From: Sphagnum magellanicum
Lineage: Eukaryota > Streptophyta > Sphagnopsida > Sphagnales > Sphagnaceae
Assembly: GCA_021904315.1 (NCBI GenBank)
Contig: CM038925.1
Coordinates: 13,828,501 to 13,892,500 of the forward strand
Reading direction: 5' to 3'
DNA length: 64,000 bases
Both the position numbers and the translations under genes were made by a program. Position 1 is the first letter of the stretch. The number at the start of each line of letters is the position of its first letter. Below are positions 60,307 to 64,000 of this stretch, piece by piece. The notes under the pieces are model-generated. The model was not told the DNA's origin. It saw nothing but the letters and a program-made list of their open reading frames with translations, and made no database searches.

Positions 60307-60715
60307 TAACAAGGCGCGCTCCACTTCAGACCACCACCACGACGAGAACGTAAAAGTAACAAGGCGCGCGCACCCCACTTCACACCACCACGACGAAGAG
60401 AGAGGGAGGGATAAGATAGGAACGAACCTTAGCACCGGCGCGCGGGGGCGGCCGCTCTACGGATCACCAAGAGCTCCTCCTGGCGTGTCCAAAGACGCCA
60501 AGACGAGAGTGTATAGAAATGGAGGGAACTTTGTGGATGGGAGATATGACGACAATGAGAGAGAGAGAGATGGTATAGGAGCGAACCTTAGCACCCGCGC
60601 TCGCGGGCGGCGGCTCCCCGGATCACCAGGAGCTCCTCCTGGCGCGTCCAAAGACGCCAAGACGAGAACGTAGAGAAAGGGACAGAGCTTTGTGGATGCA
60701 AGATGTAAGCTTGAG
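60307..60715. repeat. GC-rich local duplications upstream of the AP2-like gene
   Basis: Two nested sets are visible. AACAAGGCGCGC with CCACTTCAnACCACCA and ACGACGA recurs near 60308 and 60357. A larger unit of about 157 bp recurs at about 60420-60555 and 60580-60715: GAACCTTAGCACC, then CGGATCACCAnGAGCTCCTC, then GTCCAAAGACGCCAAGACG, then GCTTTGTGGATG or ACTTTGTGGATG. The region is strikingly GC-richer than its surroundings. Confidence 0.8.
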
Positions 60716-62593
60716 ACAACAAGACGACGACGATTGTAGCAGGAAACGAAACAAGGGGAGTGAGAAGAAAACAGAAGAAGAAGAAGAAGAAGAAGAACAC
60801 AACACTACACTACGGGTTTGGTTGTTTTTAGCCAGCCCCCCAGAGGTGGGCCATGGCTAACTTTAGGTACCCGCGCCCCGCCCCCCTCCCCCACCCCTCC
60901 CTCCTCCCATTTTCCCTTTGGTAAAAATGAATGCGATATGGGGATTAAAGCTTGTTGCACGATGCGCATCATAGTGTGGCATCTCAATTGGACATGAGAG
61001 AAGAAGAGAAGAGGGGACTTCTCTACATCATTGTTTGGTTGGTTGGTTGGTTGGTTGGTTGGTTTGTTTGTTTGTTGGTTTTTAAAAAATTTATTGAAAA
61101 CTTTTTTTTGGCAAAATTTTCATTGTTTTTGAAGTTTTGGAGAAAAACTTGGAAGCATCTTTTTATTTCAGTGTTTTACCCAAAAAAAAAAAACAATGGA
61201 AAAGGTGTTCTTTTACTTAGTGTGAAATTGTAAAAATTCAAAATTGAAACACTAGTCTGTTGTAGACTGTAAAATGTTACTCTAGGTATCTTAGATCTAT
61301 GTACTGTTGTTACCTGTGAACAGCAGGTTCAGCAGGTCTCTACCCAATAATTAATTAATTAATTTGAAAAAAAATTAAGGTTCAGCACATAGAAATTTTT
61401 TTGAAGAATTTCTGTAATTCAAATTTTGACACCTCAAAAAAAATGTAATTTTAGCAAAACCTGCTATACAAGTAGGGTATTCCTTTTTTGAAGATTTTGA
61501 TTTTGCATTTCAAGTAAGGCCCTAGGGTGGGGCTTTCTTGAAATAAGGATTTGAAGATTTTGATTTTGTATTTAAATTATCAGCTCTATAGTGGGGTATC
61601 CTTGAAGTAAGGGGCCTTGCATGAGGTGGTTGTTGAGGTGTAGCAGGCCTCTTGTAATTGTAAGGGACCTCCTCTTCATGAGATATTAATGTGCCCTCCA
61701 AATGCACTAGGAAATTTATCCCATTGCTTTATGAGCTGAACTTTCAAAATTGGTAGCTTATCTCTTCGAGGTCTCATATTGGATTTAAATTAAAATCACA
61801 ACACATCTGATTCACCAATTAAAGAGATAATTGCTTAGATACCAAAACATCTGGCAATTTCTTTCTATGGTCAGTGCTTTTAATTTGGTTATGGCAAAAT
61901 GGAGAAGAAGGATTGTAACCCAACTTCATTCAGAGGCTAAAACTAACTGAAGAAGAAAACCCACATTTCAAATGGGGACTTTAATTGTGTGAAAGGGGTT
62001 AGGGTTTGGGGTTTGAACCCTAAACCCTTGAACTACCCACAAACTACATGTGAATCTATTGAAAATTTTGTTACTGTTTTTGTATTTGTACTCATGTATT
62101 CGGCCTCAAGCGTAAAATATCCATATCAATGCATCATGCCAGACATGGGCATATGCTTGTTGCATATGGATTGATTGGTTGCGGACATCTAAATGCATCA
62201 ACCACACAAAGCTTGCTACCAGGCTAGGCAAGGTTTCCAATTGTTTAAAATTGCATTTTAGTTAATTATCTTGTGAGCTTTCAATGAAACTACCTCCATG
62301 TAGATGGGTTTTTTTCCAATTAAATTCAGGGTATACATGATAAAAAAAAGTCTTATCTCCCAGTGCAGCTGTTAATAAGTACTTGATGTTGGTTAACTCT
62401 GTTTTCTTACTTTGCTTTTGCAATAAATAGTACAGTCTTCAAGATATTATCATCTTGTGGTACTCGATTGAGATGTACTGTTCTAAGGCATGCAAAGAGA
62501 ACTACAATTTGAAACCACTACCAACCCATATTCCAGAAGCCAGAAGAAACACAAGGACTATAGACTAGACTATAATGGTCCCCATTCTCAATC

Positions 62594-62639
<46 letters not shown>

Positions 62640-64000
62640 GTTTCAACCCTTCCTAAGGGTCCTTCTCATTTAATGACATGTTGTCCCAATGGACGAGTAA
62701 ATATTAGTTAGTGCATTGCGTCCCATGGCTTCCTATCTAGCATGACCAAAAGTAGTTTGATGATGTGAATCAAAACCACTTGCAAATTGGGCGCAAGAAA
62801 CGTGGATCCTATCCACTAGGATATTAGCTTAATATGTATTTCAACAATTTATTGGGGAAGTATGTAGTGATTATCCCTATCATGGAGAAATTTTTGTGTG
62901 CTTAGAGTTTAAGAATGAATTGCCAATAAAACCCTCATTGGTTTCCTTACCGAATTGATTTTTTAATTTATTATTATTATTATTATTTTGCATTTTGATA
63001 AAGACTTAAAATAATCTGCTGAAAATGACACTCATGTGAGTTCAACTTAGGGTTTAGAGTTTAGGGTCCACACACACGATGGAAACACCCAATCCAAGTG
63101 CAGCCTTTTAACGGTCTCCATCCAGCATAGCAACATGCCACACATACTACTCCACATACAACTTGGACACTGCAAGATCATAAAGAAATAATTTCAGGAA
63201 GGAATTCCTTTTGTATTTTGGGTTTTGTTATTCTGGTAAACAAGCCGGGGGTTTGTGAACATGTGTTCCCAGAGTGTAATGTTATGCATTATTCACCAGG
63301 CCTGGCAGATTGGGTGTTCCCAGAGTGTACCATTGTTCTGTTTTGAAAGAGTTTCAAAATTCTTTCTGAAGGGTACTAAGGGACCCACTACATGCAGGCA
63401 GGGCCTCAATAGTTCTCACACCTTGCATTTGGGTTACCAGTTACTATCAGCCTGGTTTAATTTACAAGGGCAAGACATTTCTGCCAGAAGCATCTCCACC
63501 CACACTAGTAAAACTGGCTTATACACAATAATTTGGACGAAGTACAGCCTTCAAGTACTTCAAATAGTGTGAAACTCAGTTTTTGACTTGTATAATATTA
63601 TGGCCATGATACAATGACCTCCAATAGGGCCAATTAAAGGAAATGATTGTGTTTGATTGGTCGACCATAATGATTGGCCCTGGTAGCAACCAGGATTATT
63701 ATTTTTCAATTTTTTGGTTTCAAAAGTTCAGCAAAATTTTCCATTTTTTTCAAATTTACCACTAAAAAAGAAAAAGAAATCCAATTTTTTGTTGTCACCA
63801 TAGTGTGAAAATCCTCTAACAAAAATAACAAAAGAACATTGGAGGTGACATTTAAATATTCTCTCACTTTATACTATTATTTTCATGTTTATGGGTGGGA
63901 TGAGGAAATAAACAACAAAGTATGTTGGATGCGATAAACACTAAACACCCATTAACGCCCCAATTGGGGGTGTGGATGTAGATGCTCTTATATGGATGCT
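60716..64000. other. Intergenic DNA with simple repeats, no gene seen
   Basis: Simple repeats include GAA (about 60775-60797), TTGG/TTTG (about 61033-61082) and CT (about 62596-62634). A telobox-like AACCCTAAACCC lies near 62018, and TTAGGGTTTAGAGTTTAGGG lies near 63049. No gene, RNA or transposon could be supported. Confidence 0.4.

Noticed and set aside
60457-60673. Overlapping frames on both strands in the GC-rich duplication
   Set aside because: They reflect the repeated GC-rich unit; no homology and no splice support.
1-64000. CRISPR arrays, bacterial operons, phage or toxin genes
   Set aside because: The window is plant nuclear DNA with spliced genes; no spaced identical repeats or prokaryotic gene layout were seen.

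Overview
This is a nuclear stretch of a land-plant genome. The genes are split by GT-AG introns and separated by long AT-rich, repeat-filled gaps. Several gene families are plant types: a DUF300/TMEM184 protein of the plant QFAPxYxDYVLY class, a Rubisco-LSMT-like plastid SET protein, and a VAMP72-type longin R-SNARE. Two decayed hAT-type transposases resemble families I associate with fern and other seedless-plant genomes, so a fern-like seedless vascular plant is my best guess. That placement is inference and uncertain.

Layout: 1-956 holds the last exon of a DUF300/TMEM184 gene (+). 4669-6399 (-) is a single-exon, low-complexity protein starting MGCSPSK, with a six-copy CT/GA minisatellite just upstream of its start. 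6.8-15.4 kb is intergenic, with a foldback, several minisatellites and a 238-bp triplicated repeat. 15405-16344 (-) is a three-exon FAM136A/DUF842 gene whose second intron appears to be of GC-AG type. 16.5-23.8 kb is AT-rich and gene-free. 23892-29120 (+) is a thirteen-exon plastid SET-domain methyltransferase. A short, frameshifted minus-strand frame (29754-29955) lies head to head with the five-exon VAMP72 gene (30336-32356, +), whose last exon is partly duplicated into its 3' region. 34.5-46.5 kb is a transposon graveyard: a TIR element, a DUF4371-like hAT fossil, a CACTA-type end with subterminal repeats, a 2-kb CTAGG-rich array with a 155-bp CACTA-type MITE inside it, and a BED-type hAT fossil. 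46.5-51.7 kb is low-complexity DNA. 51720-52412 (+) encodes a small membrane protein that I do not recognise. 56413-59530 (-) is a nine-exon gene whose product carries a divergent AP2-like domain followed by a Cys/Lys-rich repeat block. The remainder to 64000 is repeats and unassigned DNA.

The genes are unrelated housekeeping or regulatory loci, not a pathway or cluster. The most unusual items are the AP2-like/Cys-Lys-repeat protein, the frame problem at the 5' end of the SET gene, the GC-AG intron, the VAMP72 terminal-exon duplication and the nested MITE. Exon coordinates were read by eye from splice signals, reading phase and remembered family sequences. No searches were run.
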